DNA from: an uncultured Akkermansia sp.
GTDB lineage: Bacteria > Verrucomicrobiota > Verrucomicrobiia > Verrucomicrobiales > Akkermansiaceae
Length of the DNA stretch: 64,000 bases
Direction of reading: 5' to 3'
Assembly (NCBI GenBank): GCA_905200945.1
Contig: CAJKMG010000003.1
Span: forward strand, 248,001 to 312,000
The notes beneath the pieces were generated by a model. The model saw only the letters and a program-made list of their open reading frames with translations, did no database searches and was not told the DNA's origin. Position numbers and translations under genes: made by a program. Shown here piece by piece: positions 35,663 through 43,593 of the stretch (the first letter of the stretch is position 1; each line of letters starts with the position of its first letter).

Positions 35663-35778
35663 TCATACACACAGTTAATTAGCATCTTTTCTCACAAGGT
35701 TATTGGCAGATACAGATGTGAAACGGATCCGCGCATTCCTCCTTGCAGAAACCCCGGAGGAAAGCATACCATCCTTTT

Positions 35779-36708
35779 GTGAAGGTTGCCAGATTGATTT
35801 ATATTCCGGAGAGGGATCATACTTTTCCCGCTACAAGCCCTGAAGGGCCCTTCCACGGCTTTTCTGTGGCTGGAGTGAATATAGCCGCCTACTGCGCTGC
35901 CCGCCTTCGGGAGGCGGGCTTTGAAGCGGTTTTTGATCCGGGAACTCCGGTTTCGGAAGAAAAAGGGGAAATCATAGAAGTATCCATGCATGATTTTTCC
36001 CCGGAGGCGGCCATATGGCTTGCTTCCTGCAGGGCAGGGGAGGCAAGAAGTGAAGAGGGGCATTTGCTGGCCCGGAAAGGCGGGGAAAAAGGATTGACGC
36101 GGATATTCACGCGGAGGGAGGCGGTAATAGAGCGTCTCGTTTATCCCTGGGATCTGCTGGAATGGCAGGAAAAAGTGATGGAGAAGGTGGAGTGGGAAGA
36201 TTTCTCCGGGAGGGAAGGGGTTTATGTTATGGGAGCACTCCGGGCAGGGGACGGTACTGTCATAATGCCGGGCGTGGTTGTAGAAGGGACCGTATGGGTG
36301 GGAGATGGCTGCCGCATAGGTCCTAATTGCTATTTAAGGGGTTATGTATCTCTGGGGAATAACTGCATAGTAGGGCAGGGAGTGGAGCTGAAAAATTGTA
36401 TTATCGGAGACGGCACATTTATCCCTCATTTGAGTTATGCGGGGGATTCCATCATTGGCAGTGACGTTAATTTCGGCGCTGGGACGGTATGTTCCAATTT
36501 TCGCCACGATGGCGGCGAACACAAAATGATGGCGGCAGGAAGGCTGGAATTTACTGGAAGAAACAAGCTTGGCGCCGTCATTGGAAATCATGCGCGGCTG
36601 GGTGCCAATACTGTTGTTTTGCCGGGACGGGTTCTTTCTCCCGGTACTTGGACCAGGCCGGGGGAGGTATTCACTGGGGGCGTGAAGAACAGAATGGAAA
36701 TTTCCTGA
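35779..36708 (+). CDS. Left-handed beta-helix (GlmU C-terminal-like) sugar-phosphate acyl/nucleotidyltransferase homologue
   Basis: 310 residues from GTG 35779 (the frame opens at TTG 35743; GGAGGAAAG lies about 14 bases before the GTG). The N-terminal 150 residues are not recognised. From about 155 hexapeptide repeats run to the end (VIMPGVVVEGTVWVGDG, IGPNCYLRGY, LKNCIIGDG). The GlmU-like stretch HLSYAGDSIIGSDVNFGAGT..NF.HDG is at about 225-250. This fold serves acetyltransferases and some UDP-sugar pyrophosphorylases. The intact GlmU pyrophosphorylase signature is absent, so the reaction is unknown. It is the first gene right of the origin. Confidence 0.7.
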   Translation: MKVARLIYIPERDHTFPATSPEGPFHGFSVAGVNIAAYCAARLREAGFEAVFDPGTPVSEEKGEIIEVSMHDFSPEAAIWLASCRAGEARSEEGHLLARKGGEKGLTRIFTRREAVIERLVYPWDLLEWQEKVMEKVEWEDFSGREGVYVMGALRAGDGTVIMPGVVVEGTVWVGDGCRIGPNCYLRGYVSLGNNCIVGQGVELKNCIIGDGTFIPHLSYAGDSIIGSDVNFGAGTVCSNFRHDGGEHKMMAAGRLEFTGRNKLGAVIGNHARLGANTVVLPGRVLSPGTWTRPGEVFTGGVKNRMEIS

Positions 36709-36715
36709 ATGCCGA

Positions 36716-36757
36716 AAAGGCCGCATGCCGGAAGAAGTTTTTCCGCATGCGGCCTTT
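36716..36757. terminator. Bidirectional terminator between convergent genes
   Basis: AAAGGCCGCATGC and GCATGCGGCCTTT form a 13-bp perfect stem around 16 bases. It lies 8 bases after the beta-helix gene stop and 20 bases from the 3' end of the PEP-CTERM gene. Confidence 0.85.
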
Positions 36758-36777
36758 GGGGAATAGTTAAAATTGCT

Positions 36778-37500
36778 TCAGCAGCACCGGCGGCGGCGCA
36801 TCATCAGGGCGGCCAGCCCCAGCAGGCTCAGGGAAGCCGTGGCCGCTTCCGGCACGGGAAGCACGACGCTGTCGTAAAATTTGATGTTGTTGATATCCAT
36901 AGTGCCGTTCATGGGGCGGGTGTTTCCGAAAGAGGCCCCAAACTGGGAACCTGTCAGGGCAGGGGAGGATGGGTTCCACTCGGTAATCGTACCTGCCAGA
37001 GCACCGTTGACATAAACGGAAAGCGTTTGGGAGGAAAGATCGGAAATGATGCTCAGATTATTCCAACTGTCCTGCTGGAGGTCTGTCCAGGTCAACCCCG
37101 TATTGATATTTCCGCCGGTTTGGCCGCCAAACCCTTTATTGTAGAGATAAAGTTCTCCGTTGTTAGTGAATTCCAGCACTATGCTGTTGGATTCTCCGGA
37201 GACCGTCCCATTGGAATACAAGCTGAAAATGTCTTTCCACCCGTTGTTGGTGGAACTCAGGTTTTTCAGGTCAAAGCTTACGGTAAAACTGCCCTGGATT
37301 CCCGTTATCCTTGAGTTATAGGGAGTGCCTCCTCCGGAACCGCTGCCGAACGTGGCATAATCATTGCCGGAAGTGTAATTGAAAGAGCCGTTCCAGCCGG
37401 AGGCGGTTATTTGTTCTCCCTCCTCAGTCCATTCCCAGGAATAGATAGGAGTAGCCGCATGGGACCATGCCTGCCGCTGCCAGTAAAGCCAAAATAACAA
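36778..37500 (-). CDS. PEP-CTERM protein with LamG-like domain; probable frameshift in signal peptide
   Basis: 240 residues as an open frame. Residues 25-190 look like a LamG/concanavalin-type beta-sandwich (FTVSFDLKNL, SIVLEFTNNGELYLYN, WNNLSIISDL, LSVYVNGALAG). The tail is V-P-E-A-A-T-A-S-L-S-L-L-G-L-A-A-L-M-M then R-R-R-R-C-C, a PEP-CTERM sorting signal. The start of this frame (TTG 37500) gives no signal peptide. In another frame, GTG 37513 encodes MKRSLVILALLAAAGMV, a good signal peptide, and removing one C from the GGG/CCC at 37461-37463 joins it to HAATPIYSW. So the gene is either broken by one extra base or this is a sequence error. Two palindromes lie upstream. Confidence 0.78.
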   Translation of the reverse strand: MLFWLYWQRQAWSHAATPIYSWEWTEEGEQITASGWNGSFNYTSGNDYATFGSGSGGGTPYNSRITGIQGSFTVSFDLKNLSSTNNGWKDIFSLYSNGTVSGESNSIVLEFTNNGELYLYNKGFGGQTGGNINTGLTWTDLQQDSWNNLSIISDLSSQTLSVYVNGALAGTITEWNPSSPALTGSQFGASFGNTRPMNGTMDINNIKFYDSVVLPVPEAATASLSLLGLAALMMRRRRCC

Positions 37501-37558
37501 GTGAGCGTTTCACGGAAATTCTGAAATATGAGTTTAAAACCAACTTGGCTGAAGATTA

Positions 37559-37574
37559 GCGGATTACAAATCCG
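37559..37574. repeat. Palindromic repeat GCGGATTACAAATCCG, proximal copy
   Basis: It contains CGGATT-N3-AATCCG and lies 46 bases upstream of the GTG 37513 that starts the signal peptide of the PEP-CTERM LamG-like gene. Exact reverse complement of the copy at 37726-37741 over 16 bases. Confidence 0.65.
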
Positions 37575-37725
37575 GGGTCAAATTATTTTTCTGAAAACAA
37601 ATCATTTAACGGAAAAAAGATTACGGAGAATATAAAGGAGGAAAAACAGAAACGGTATTCCTATTGGAAAGAAAGCGCACATTCCCAATAAACTTGCCGC
37701 CTCCTAGGAAAAAAGAGATAATATT

Positions 37726-37741
37726 CGGATTTGTAATCCGC
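37726..37741. repeat. Palindromic repeat CGGATTTGTAATCCGC, distal copy
   Basis: Sixteen bases identical to 37559-37574 in reverse complement, bounding a 183-base AT-rich segment. The same layout occurs upstream of the PEP-CTERM gene at 2987. Confidence 0.65.
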
Positions 37742-37963
37742 ATAAGAATATTGAAAAAATCTGATTCCCTGGAATTGATTTTTAAGAATGCTTAAATAAT
37801 TTGAAAAAACCTTTCATGCAAGATATGCTCGGAGAAATTACACATTACTATATATAGTATGCTTTTAAAAAAATACTGCCAAATATTAGGGTTTGACGGA
37901 GAAATGGCTTGAATCATGAAAGGCGCTTATGAGAAGATGCGAGGCAGATAAAAGCACAGACAC
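37742..37963 (+). promoter_or_regulatory. AT-rich dnaN leader with TACTATATATAGTA palindrome
   Basis: The 14-bp perfect palindrome at 37846-37859 lies 105 bases before the dnaN ATG, in very AT-rich sequence. It could supply a -10 element (TATATA) or be melted DNA near the origin. No DnaA box is seen on this side of dnaN. Confidence 0.4.
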
Positions 37964-39064
37964 ATGAAGTTTACCATTTCCAAGCAAGTATTTCTCGACG
38001 GGCTGAGACAGGTTGCCAGCGTAGTGTCTTCCAAGACAACGCTGCCCATTCTTTCCAACGTCAAGATTGAAGCTGAAAACGGCCAGGTACGTTTTACGGC
38101 TACCGATCTCGATGTATGCATTACTGGCGTGGTTCCCGCGAATGTGCTGCGTGAAGGCACTGTGACCTTGCCCGCTAAAAAGCTGGTGAGCATTATCAGC
38201 GAACTTCCTGAAGCCGAAGTTCAGGTGGATGTCAACCAGCGCAACCAGGCTACTGTGGAATGCGGCCGTTCCCAGTTTAAGCTGAACGGCCTTCCGGCGG
38301 ATGAATTTCCGGAATTGCCGTCCTTTGAACAGGCAACCGTATACCAGGTGGACCAGAATGTATTGCGGGACTGCATCCGCCGCACGGAATACGCTATTTC
38401 CACAGATACGACCCGCTACGTGCTGAACGGCATTTCCCTTTCTTTCCGCAACGGCAAAATGACCCTGGTGGCCACAGACGGCCGCCGTCTGGCCCTGGCG
38501 GAGACCGCCCTGGAATTTCCGGAAGAACAGCAGCTGGACGCTATCCTGCCTACCAAGGCTGTTGGTGAACTTCGTCGTCTGCTGGATGAGGTGGGAACTG
38601 TCACCATCCGTTTCACCCGCAACCAGGCCGCTTTTGAAATCAATGATACGTTACTGATCAGCAAACTGATTGACGGCAATTACCCGAACTACCGCCAGGT
38701 AATCCCGACGGACTGCAGGGAAAGCATTGAACTTCCCTGTGGAGAGCTGCTGGAAACGGTGCGCCGCGTCTCCCTCCTTTCCGTGGACAAGAGTACGAAC
38801 ATTAAGCTGAACTTCCGTGAAAACGAGCTGGAAGTGGCTTCCAGTGCGGAAGGCGTGGGTGAAGCCCATGAATCCATGACGATCACTTATGCCGGAAGAA
38901 CGCTTTCCATTTCCTTCAATCCGGATTTCTTTATGGCTCCCCTGAAGACGATGGCCGGGGATACGGTTATTACGCTGAATCTCATTGATGAAATGAGTCC
39001 GGGCGTTTTGAAGATCGGAGATGAGTTCCTGTATGTGCTCATGCCGATGAGATCTCCTAATTGA
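37964..39064 (+). CDS. dnaN: DNA polymerase III beta sliding clamp
   Basis: 366 residues, full length: three clamp folds (start MKFTISKQVFLDGLRQVASVVSSKTTLPILSNV; RTEYAISTDTTRYVLNGI; C-terminal YVLMPMRSPN). It encircles DNA and tethers the replicative polymerase. dnaA and recF are not adjacent here. It lies 2.2 kb right of the candidate origin and reads away from it. ATG 37964 fits the family start. A terminator follows. Confidence 0.97.
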   Translation: MKFTISKQVFLDGLRQVASVVSSKTTLPILSNVKIEAENGQVRFTATDLDVCITGVVPANVLREGTVTLPAKKLVSIISELPEAEVQVDVNQRNQATVECGRSQFKLNGLPADEFPELPSFEQATVYQVDQNVLRDCIRRTEYAISTDTTRYVLNGISLSFRNGKMTLVATDGRRLALAETALEFPEEQQLDAILPTKAVGELRRLLDEVGTVTIRFTRNQAAFEINDTLLISKLIDGNYPNYRQVIPTDCRESIELPCGELLETVRRVSLLSVDKSTNIKLNFRENELEVASSAEGVGEAHESMTITYAGRTLSISFNPDFFMAPLKTMAGDTVITLNLIDEMSPGVLKIGDEFLYVLMPMRSPN

Positions 39065-39095
39065 TTTTGGTGGCACAAAATCGTTCATACAGAGG

Positions 39096-39129
39096 AACAG
39101 GCGCCGTGGCAACATGGCGCCTGTTTTTT
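39096..39129 (+). terminator. Terminator of dnaN
   Basis: AACAGGCGCC and GGCGCCTGTT form a 10-bp perfect stem, 10-base loop, then TTTTTG, 31 bases after the dnaN stop. Confidence 0.92.
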
Positions 39130-39158
39130 GTTGACTGAAAATGAGGGGGATAAATATG

Positions 39159-39167
39159 TTATTCACA
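39159..39167 (+). other. DnaA box downstream of dnaN (TTATTCACA)
   Basis: Consensus DnaA-box match, 4 bases from the second parS-like palindrome. The remainder of 39130-39364 shows no gene. Confidence 0.55.
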
Positions 39168-39171
39168 TAAA

Positions 39172-39187
39172 TGTTCTACGTGGAACA
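39172..39187. other. Second parS-like site
   Basis: TGTTCTACGTGGAACA differs from the mnmG copy at one base. It lies in non-coding DNA after dnaN, about 5.6 kb from the first copy, with the candidate origin between them. Confidence 0.75.
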
Positions 39188-39364
39188 TTTTTTATTTTCC
39201 ATTATGGGAAAACTGTGATCCCCTCCCTTGAAAAGGCAGAATTCCTGTATGGAGCACGAGGAGGCATCACCGGAAACCTCTGCAACGGCCGGAAGAATGC
39301 CATTATCCGGGAATGAGAAGGTACGGCACAAAATATTCAGAGAGCTGACAAATTTTACGCCGTA

Positions 39365-39805
39365 TTACTCACCCAACAGCCCAGGAGGGGCGAACAAGTC
39401 CGGAGCAAGATGAAAGGGATAAAAAACGGATGCCTGAAGGATGGCTTCACGGACGGAGGACATGGAGTTGAAACAGGAGTGCTCCACGTTCAGAATACGC
39501 CCGTCCTTCAGTTTTATCATCAATCCGGGTTCTGCTTCATTATTTGGTGTGTATCCTATGCGTTCAATTAATTCCCATGGTATTTCTCTGCGAGAAATGC
39601 TGTTGCCCCAGAAGATGGATGAAGAAGTGATTGTGAGAAAATAAGGTCTGCCCAGGATAACGGGAAGCCACAGGAACAACAGAAGGGAGCCGAGAAGAAA
39701 GTCCCACCAGCCGGAACCGAAAAAAGCCCAGGCCAGGCCGCCCCCCAGGGTTCCGAGGATTTTCCCTCCCAGCCGGTAACTGCGGTAGAAATAATAAGTG
39801 TTCAT
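39365..39805 (-). CDS. Small membrane protein with PH-like domain, unknown function
   Basis: 146 residues from ATG 39805; the frame continues to TTG 39898, but the conserved-looking part begins MNTYYFYRSYRLGG. Two close hydrophobic helices (about 16-60: GGLAWAFFGSGWWDFLLGSLLLFLWLPVIL) are followed by a beta-rich segment (LTITSSSIFWGN..REIPWELIERIGYT..GLMIKLKDGR). The latter is like bacterial PH-type domains that follow paired helices. I do not recognise a named family. It is next to, and on the same strand as, the adenosylhomocysteinase-like gene and is probably cotranscribed. Confidence 0.6.
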   Translation of the reverse strand: MNTYYFYRSYRLGGKILGTLGGGLAWAFFGSGWWDFLLGSLLLFLWLPVILGRPYFLTITSSSIFWGNSISRREIPWELIERIGYTPNNEAEPGLMIKLKDGRILNVEHSCFNSMSSVREAILQASVFYPFHLAPDLFAPPGLLGE

Positions 39806-39907
39806 GAGTTGCGAAGTCAATGAAACGTCAGATTGACCATGGAACGCTAAGTTCCCAACCGTACTCTGTATGATACCTCTTTGTTCCGGCAAAGACAAGG
39901 TGATAAG

Positions 39908-40960
39908 TCAGGAAATCCAGTCCAGCATGCCAGGCGGTATGGAACCGCAGGAGCGTATCAGGGAAAGAAAACGTTCTTCCATTTCCGGCGGCGGTGGAAA
40001 AAGGCCCGGCAAAACCCGGCCTGCAACAAGCTCCAGGGCTCCCTGGTTGTGAAGCGCCAGAGGTGGATCAATATAGCGCATTTGCGTAGGATCCGGCAGA
40101 ATAAAATTAAGAGGACGGCCTTCGTTCAGCTGGCGGTTTTTCGGAATTTCCGGTCCCCATTCATCCTCCACGCCCATATTGGCAAGCAAAATGCCGGAAG
40201 ATAAGAGTACGGCCGGGTCAATAAGCCCTGACATGGCATTCCGCATCCCTGTAGCCGTAACGGCGCAGAAAGCACGCCTTACTGCGCCAGTAAGGGCCTC
40301 CCTGTCCGTTGCCGGAACAAAAGAGGCGGAAGGCAGAGGTTTTTTCTCCACATCCGCCACAATGACATTCAGTTTCCGGTTGAGAGCATGCAGTGCTATT
40401 CCACGGCCAACTTTTCCATATCCAATGATTAGCAGAGTTTGCCCCTGTTCGTTTTTTATTCCAAGCGTTTCCAGCGCCCGGAAAAAACTTTCACCGGTTC
40501 CAAGACAGGTTTCTATCTGTTTAATCTTTCCGGCGTCCACCATCCATACGGGCTGTGGACATGCCGCATAGCGTTCCGCGCCTGAACGGGTTAATTCCAC
40601 ATACCCGCAGAGGCTGTGGACATGGCTGAGCGCTCCGGCGCAGTCCATTACCACATCATAGGGGCCGTCTGTCCGTTCCGCTTCCACCACTGGAATTCCA
40701 TACTGTCCCAATAATACGGCTGTTTCCGGATCATGGGGCATTACCGGAGATATCGCTACTGTCAGCTCCGCTCCTGCGGCCAGAAGAGAGGCGTATTTGG
40801 CGCAGGTATTCCGGAACACGGGAGAAGCGTCAATAATCCGGCATCCATCCAGCGGGCGGCTTTCCGACCACTTTTTATACTGATGCAGGAGAACGGGAAA
40901 TTCTTCCTGCCGATAGAAGGGGAACAAATTTTCCAGAATGCGCTCCGGAGATACAGGCAT
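39908..40960 (-). CDS. S-adenosylhomocysteine hydrolase-like NAD-binding protein
   Basis: 350 residues, shorter than true adenosylhomocysteinases (about 430-470). The C-terminal half holds a Rossmann domain with L-L-I-I-G-Y-G-K-V-G-R-G-I-A near residue 180 and then CAVTATGMRNAMSG and ILLANMGVEDEWG, which parallel the SAHH NAD domain. ELVAGRVLPGLFPPP near the end also resembles it. The N-terminal part keeps SPVFRNTCAK and VMDCAG but lacks the full SAHH active-site motifs, so the substrate may differ. It forms a likely operon with the PH-like membrane protein gene. Start is ATG 40960. Confidence 0.62.
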   Translation of the reverse strand: MPVSPERILENLFPFYRQEEFPVLLHQYKKWSESRPLDGCRIIDASPVFRNTCAKYASLLAAGAELTVAISPVMPHDPETAVLLGQYGIPVVEAERTDGPYDVVMDCAGALSHVHSLCGYVELTRSGAERYAACPQPVWMVDAGKIKQIETCLGTGESFFRALETLGIKNEQGQTLLIIGYGKVGRGIALHALNRKLNVIVADVEKKPLPSASFVPATDREALTGAVRRAFCAVTATGMRNAMSGLIDPAVLLSSGILLANMGVEDEWGPEIPKNRQLNEGRPLNFILPDPTQMRYIDPPLALHNQGALELVAGRVLPGLFPPPPEMEERFLSLIRSCGSIPPGMLDWIS

Positions 40961-41162
40961 AACAAAAATTTATCAGGGGTTCCAGCAGAGGAAGGGTAAT
41001 CCCCATCCTGCCGTTTTCCCAGAAAAACTTTGTCAAAGAAGCATCTTTTGTTTAATGGTTTTCAAAAGCTACAGCCTGTTTGGGGAGTACAAACTGCTAA
41101 GCCATCAATGTTCGCTTGCAAGTATTCTATGTGCGTGCAGCGGCATGCTTGAAAAAATTTTT

Positions 41163-42539
41163 TTAACGATATCCTTCACCTATTTGGTGCGGAAGTGGTT
41201 TTCTTTTTGCGATGAATAGGATCGCAACTGTTAATGTGGTCAATATTTCCGACAGGCAAAGTGCCAGCCACGCACCATTCGTTCTCATTGCTTCAGGCAA
41301 CAGGATAAAGCATGGAATAAGAAAAACAAATCCTCGCAACAGGGCAAACAAATTGGCGAGTTTTACATTTTCTACGCTTTGATAGTAACCGATGAGCATC
41401 AGGTTGATGATGAAGAAAACAAATGCCAAGGAGAAATATGGAAATCCCTCAATGGCTATAAACGCCGCAGCGCTGTCCGGATTAACGAACAAGCCTACCA
41501 GAATGTGCGGGAACAAAATGAATGCCGCCGTCGTGACTATGCCGCAAACAACGGAGGTATATAATGCGATCCGTTTTGTATCGGCTACGCGTTTTTTCTC
41601 TCCAAGCCCGAAGTTATAGCTGATGATGGGTTGCGCTGATTGCGCTATGGCGTTGCCTACCATGAATACAAACGGAAGGTAATAACAGGCAATGCCGAAC
41701 GCTCCTACGCCGTTATCTCCCAGATATTTCATAAATATGTGGTTCCCGACGAACATGAGAGTGGCCAGTGTCGCTTCAGTCAGCAAAGCGGAAGAACCGA
41801 TGCGGCATTGACAGACGATATTAAGGAGGGAGAACCGAAAACTTCTGATGCTCCATTTAATAGGATAAAGCCGCAGTTTATGTGCAAATTTCCATAAATA
41901 GACAAGGCTTGTGGCGCCGCTCGCAAACAGCGCTATGGTTGCGGCGAAAGCCGCTCCCATCAATCCCCAGCCCAATGGAAAGATAAACAGCCAACCGAGT
42001 ATTACGGTGATGATTGCAGCAATGATATTGCACATCATAGCCAACTTCGGAGCGCCGTCCAAACGAATCATGAATAGGCAGACAGAGCACCACATTTGGA
42101 ATATCAACGAGGGGACGAACCACAACAGGTATTCCCTCACCATGGGGGCAAGATATTCGGAAGCGCCTAAAAATCGGGCTGTAGCTGACGGATATGCCAT
42201 CATCAAGGCAGATGGCACAATGGCGGCAATGGTAACGAATAACAATGCCTGGGTGACATTAAGGCGCGCTGCTTCCAGTTTGCCTTTTGATAGCTGAATG
42301 GAAGCGACTACGGATGAGCCTACGCCTGCCATGAGTCCTATTCCGGTAAACAGCATCAGCAGAGGGATGCATATATTGACAGCGGCAATGCCGTCGCTTC
42401 CGATTCCGTGGCCGACGAGTATTCCGTCTACTGCCGTTACTGCCGACATGCTGAGCATTCCGAATAAGGTCGGTATAAAATACTTTCTGAATAATGTGCA
42501 TACGTCCAGTGTGCCTAAATCAATTGCATTTCTTTTCAT
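41163..42539 (-). CDS. MATE-family multidrug/toxin efflux transporter
   Basis: 458 residues with about 12 hydrophobic helices. The two-half MATE layout is visible (FIPTLFGMLSMSAVTAVDGILVGHGIG at the start; YYLPFVFMVGNAIAQSAQPIISYNFG, then KRVADTKR in the second half). It exports cationic compounds in exchange for Na+ or H+. Base composition is more AT-rich than its neighbours, and rare-looking codons are common, which may mean a different history. Its leader contains a strong hairpin at 42582-42633. Start is ATG 42539. Confidence 0.88.
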   Translation of the reverse strand: MKRNAIDLGTLDVCTLFRKYFIPTLFGMLSMSAVTAVDGILVGHGIGSDGIAAVNICIPLLMLFTGIGLMAGVGSSVVASIQLSKGKLEAARLNVTQALLFVTIAAIVPSALMMAYPSATARFLGASEYLAPMVREYLLWFVPSLIFQMWCSVCLFMIRLDGAPKLAMMCNIIAAIITVILGWLFIFPLGWGLMGAAFAATIALFASGATSLVYLWKFAHKLRLYPIKWSIRSFRFSLLNIVCQCRIGSSALLTEATLATLMFVGNHIFMKYLGDNGVGAFGIACYYLPFVFMVGNAIAQSAQPIISYNFGLGEKKRVADTKRIALYTSVVCGIVTTAAFILFPHILVGLFVNPDSAAAFIAIEGFPYFSLAFVFFIINLMLIGYYQSVENVKLANLFALLRGFVFLIPCFILLPEAMRTNGAWLALCLSEILTTLTVAILFIAKRKPLPHQIGEGYR

Positions 42540-42581
42540 ATGTGTCTGTTATTCTTATGATTATTTTTTGCCGGGAAAAAG

Positions 42582-42633
42582 AAAATGCCGGATAAGGTGA
42601 TTGGTTTTACCCAGTCATCTTATCCGGCATTTT
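42582..42633. terminator. Strong hairpin in the MATE gene leader (terminator or attenuator)
   Basis: AAAATGCCGGATAAG and CTTATCCGGCATTTT are perfect 15-bp arms, with 4 further near-paired bases, followed on the minus strand by TTTTCTTTTT. It lies 43 bases upstream of the MATE start. On the minus strand it follows a 25-codon frame (MTYKKIIFPELLHYCCG..., 42731-42654). It could end a short transcript or attenuate the MATE gene. Confidence 0.7.
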
Positions 42634-42763
42634 TATTTGCCCTCCGATGAGGATTACAGAACGCTCCTTTTCGTTGTGTGGCCGCAACAATAATGCAATA
42701 ATTCAGGGAATATAATTTTTTTGTACGTCATGTTTATGCCTCGGGAGAAAAAATGGCATAGAA

Positions 42764-42792
42764 AAAAGACTGCCTTTCGGGCAGTCCTTTTT
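42764..42792 (-). terminator. Terminator of the L,D-transpeptidase gene
   Basis: GACTGCC and GGCAGTC form a 7-bp stem with a 5-base loop and flanking A and T runs, about 40 bases past the stop of the gene at 42833. Confidence 0.8.
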
Positions 42793-42832
42793 AAAATAGT
42801 TTGTGTTTTAAAGGGAGTATTTCCCCGGTAGC

Positions 42833-43564
42833 CTATTGTTTGTGGCCTCCGGCTCCCTGTTGTTGCGCGGGAGGGATTTTCTGTGCTTCCGGCACGGGGA
42901 GCGGCGTTCTCCGGATGGTAACGGGCGTTCCTATGGTGGTTTGCCTGTAGAGAATTTCCGCGACGTTGCGTGGCAAGCGGACGCATCCATGGGAAATGGG
43001 ATGGCGGCGCACCTTTCCCACATGCAGGCCAAGGCCCGCGTTGGTGAGTCTCTGCCAGTAGGGCATGGGAGAACCGTCAAAGCGGCCGCCTTCCGGAACG
43101 GGATCCGTGGATTCGGCATTATAGTTGATGCATTTGCCTTCAGCATCATACATTTTGCCGTAAAGGTTGGAGGCGTGGTCTTCCTTTTTGGAGATCACAG
43201 TATAGTCTCCCGTTTTGGTCGGATAGGCTTTTACGCCGGAGGAAAGGGGGAAATCCATGGCGACCAGGCCGTCCACCAGATACTGGCCCCGTTGTTCGTC
43301 CAGGCAGACGAAGATTTTTCGGGATTTTTTCGGCTGGCGACTCAACAAGGTATCATCCTTATAGACATCGTACGTTTTCCGGTAGTCCTTACGGGCCACG
43401 AAATGGGCGTACGTAGAAGGATGAAACGGGTTTTTATACTCCGGGACGGATTTGTCCACGGCACGCGGATCCGGCAGGGCCGTATGGCCCGTGCCGGAGT
43501 GGGAACAGGACGTCCACCCCATGAGAACCACGGGGAAGACGGCCAGGACAAAGAGAGGCTTCAT
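42833..43564 (-). CDS. L,D-transpeptidase (YkuD domain), probable lipoprotein
   Basis: 243 residues. A hydrophobic N-terminus ending in W-T-S-C (residues 17-20) suggests a lipoprotein. The YkuD domain (about 85-220) contains the catalytic motif S-H-G-C-V-R-L-P-R with the active Cys, preceded by GLHVGKVRRHPI. Such enzymes make 3-3 cross-links in peptidoglycan or attach proteins to it. The LysM gene upstream, 29 bases away on the same strand, fits a cell-wall unit. A Pro/Gln-rich tail follows the domain. Start is ATG 43564. Confidence 0.88.
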   Translation of the reverse strand: MKPLFVLAVFPVVLMGWTSCSHSGTGHTALPDPRAVDKSVPEYKNPFHPSTYAHFVARKDYRKTYDVYKDDTLLSRQPKKSRKIFVCLDEQRGQYLVDGLVAMDFPLSSGVKAYPTKTGDYTVISKKEDHASNLYGKMYDAEGKCINYNAESTDPVPEGGRFDGSPMPYWQRLTNAGLGLHVGKVRRHPISHGCVRLPRNVAEILYRQTTIGTPVTIRRTPLPVPEAQKIPPAQQQGAGGHKQ

Positions 43565-43593
43565 AAGTGGTGAAACCGGGAGGATTTCCCGGA

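Larger units (their letters stand above)
35444..35778. other. Candidate chromosomal replication origin (oriC)
   Basis: A 335-base gene-free, AT-rich gap with three DnaA boxes (35555-35563, 35633-35641, 35654-35662) and a weaker one at 35644-35652. AT-rich segments at 35500-35530 and 35590-35620 could be the unwinding element. Plus-strand base counts reverse around it: the line at 34501 has 23 C and 12 G, the line at 36001 has 12 C and 27 G. mnmG, dnaN and two parS-type sites lie within 4 kb. dnaA is not in the window. Confidence 0.75.
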
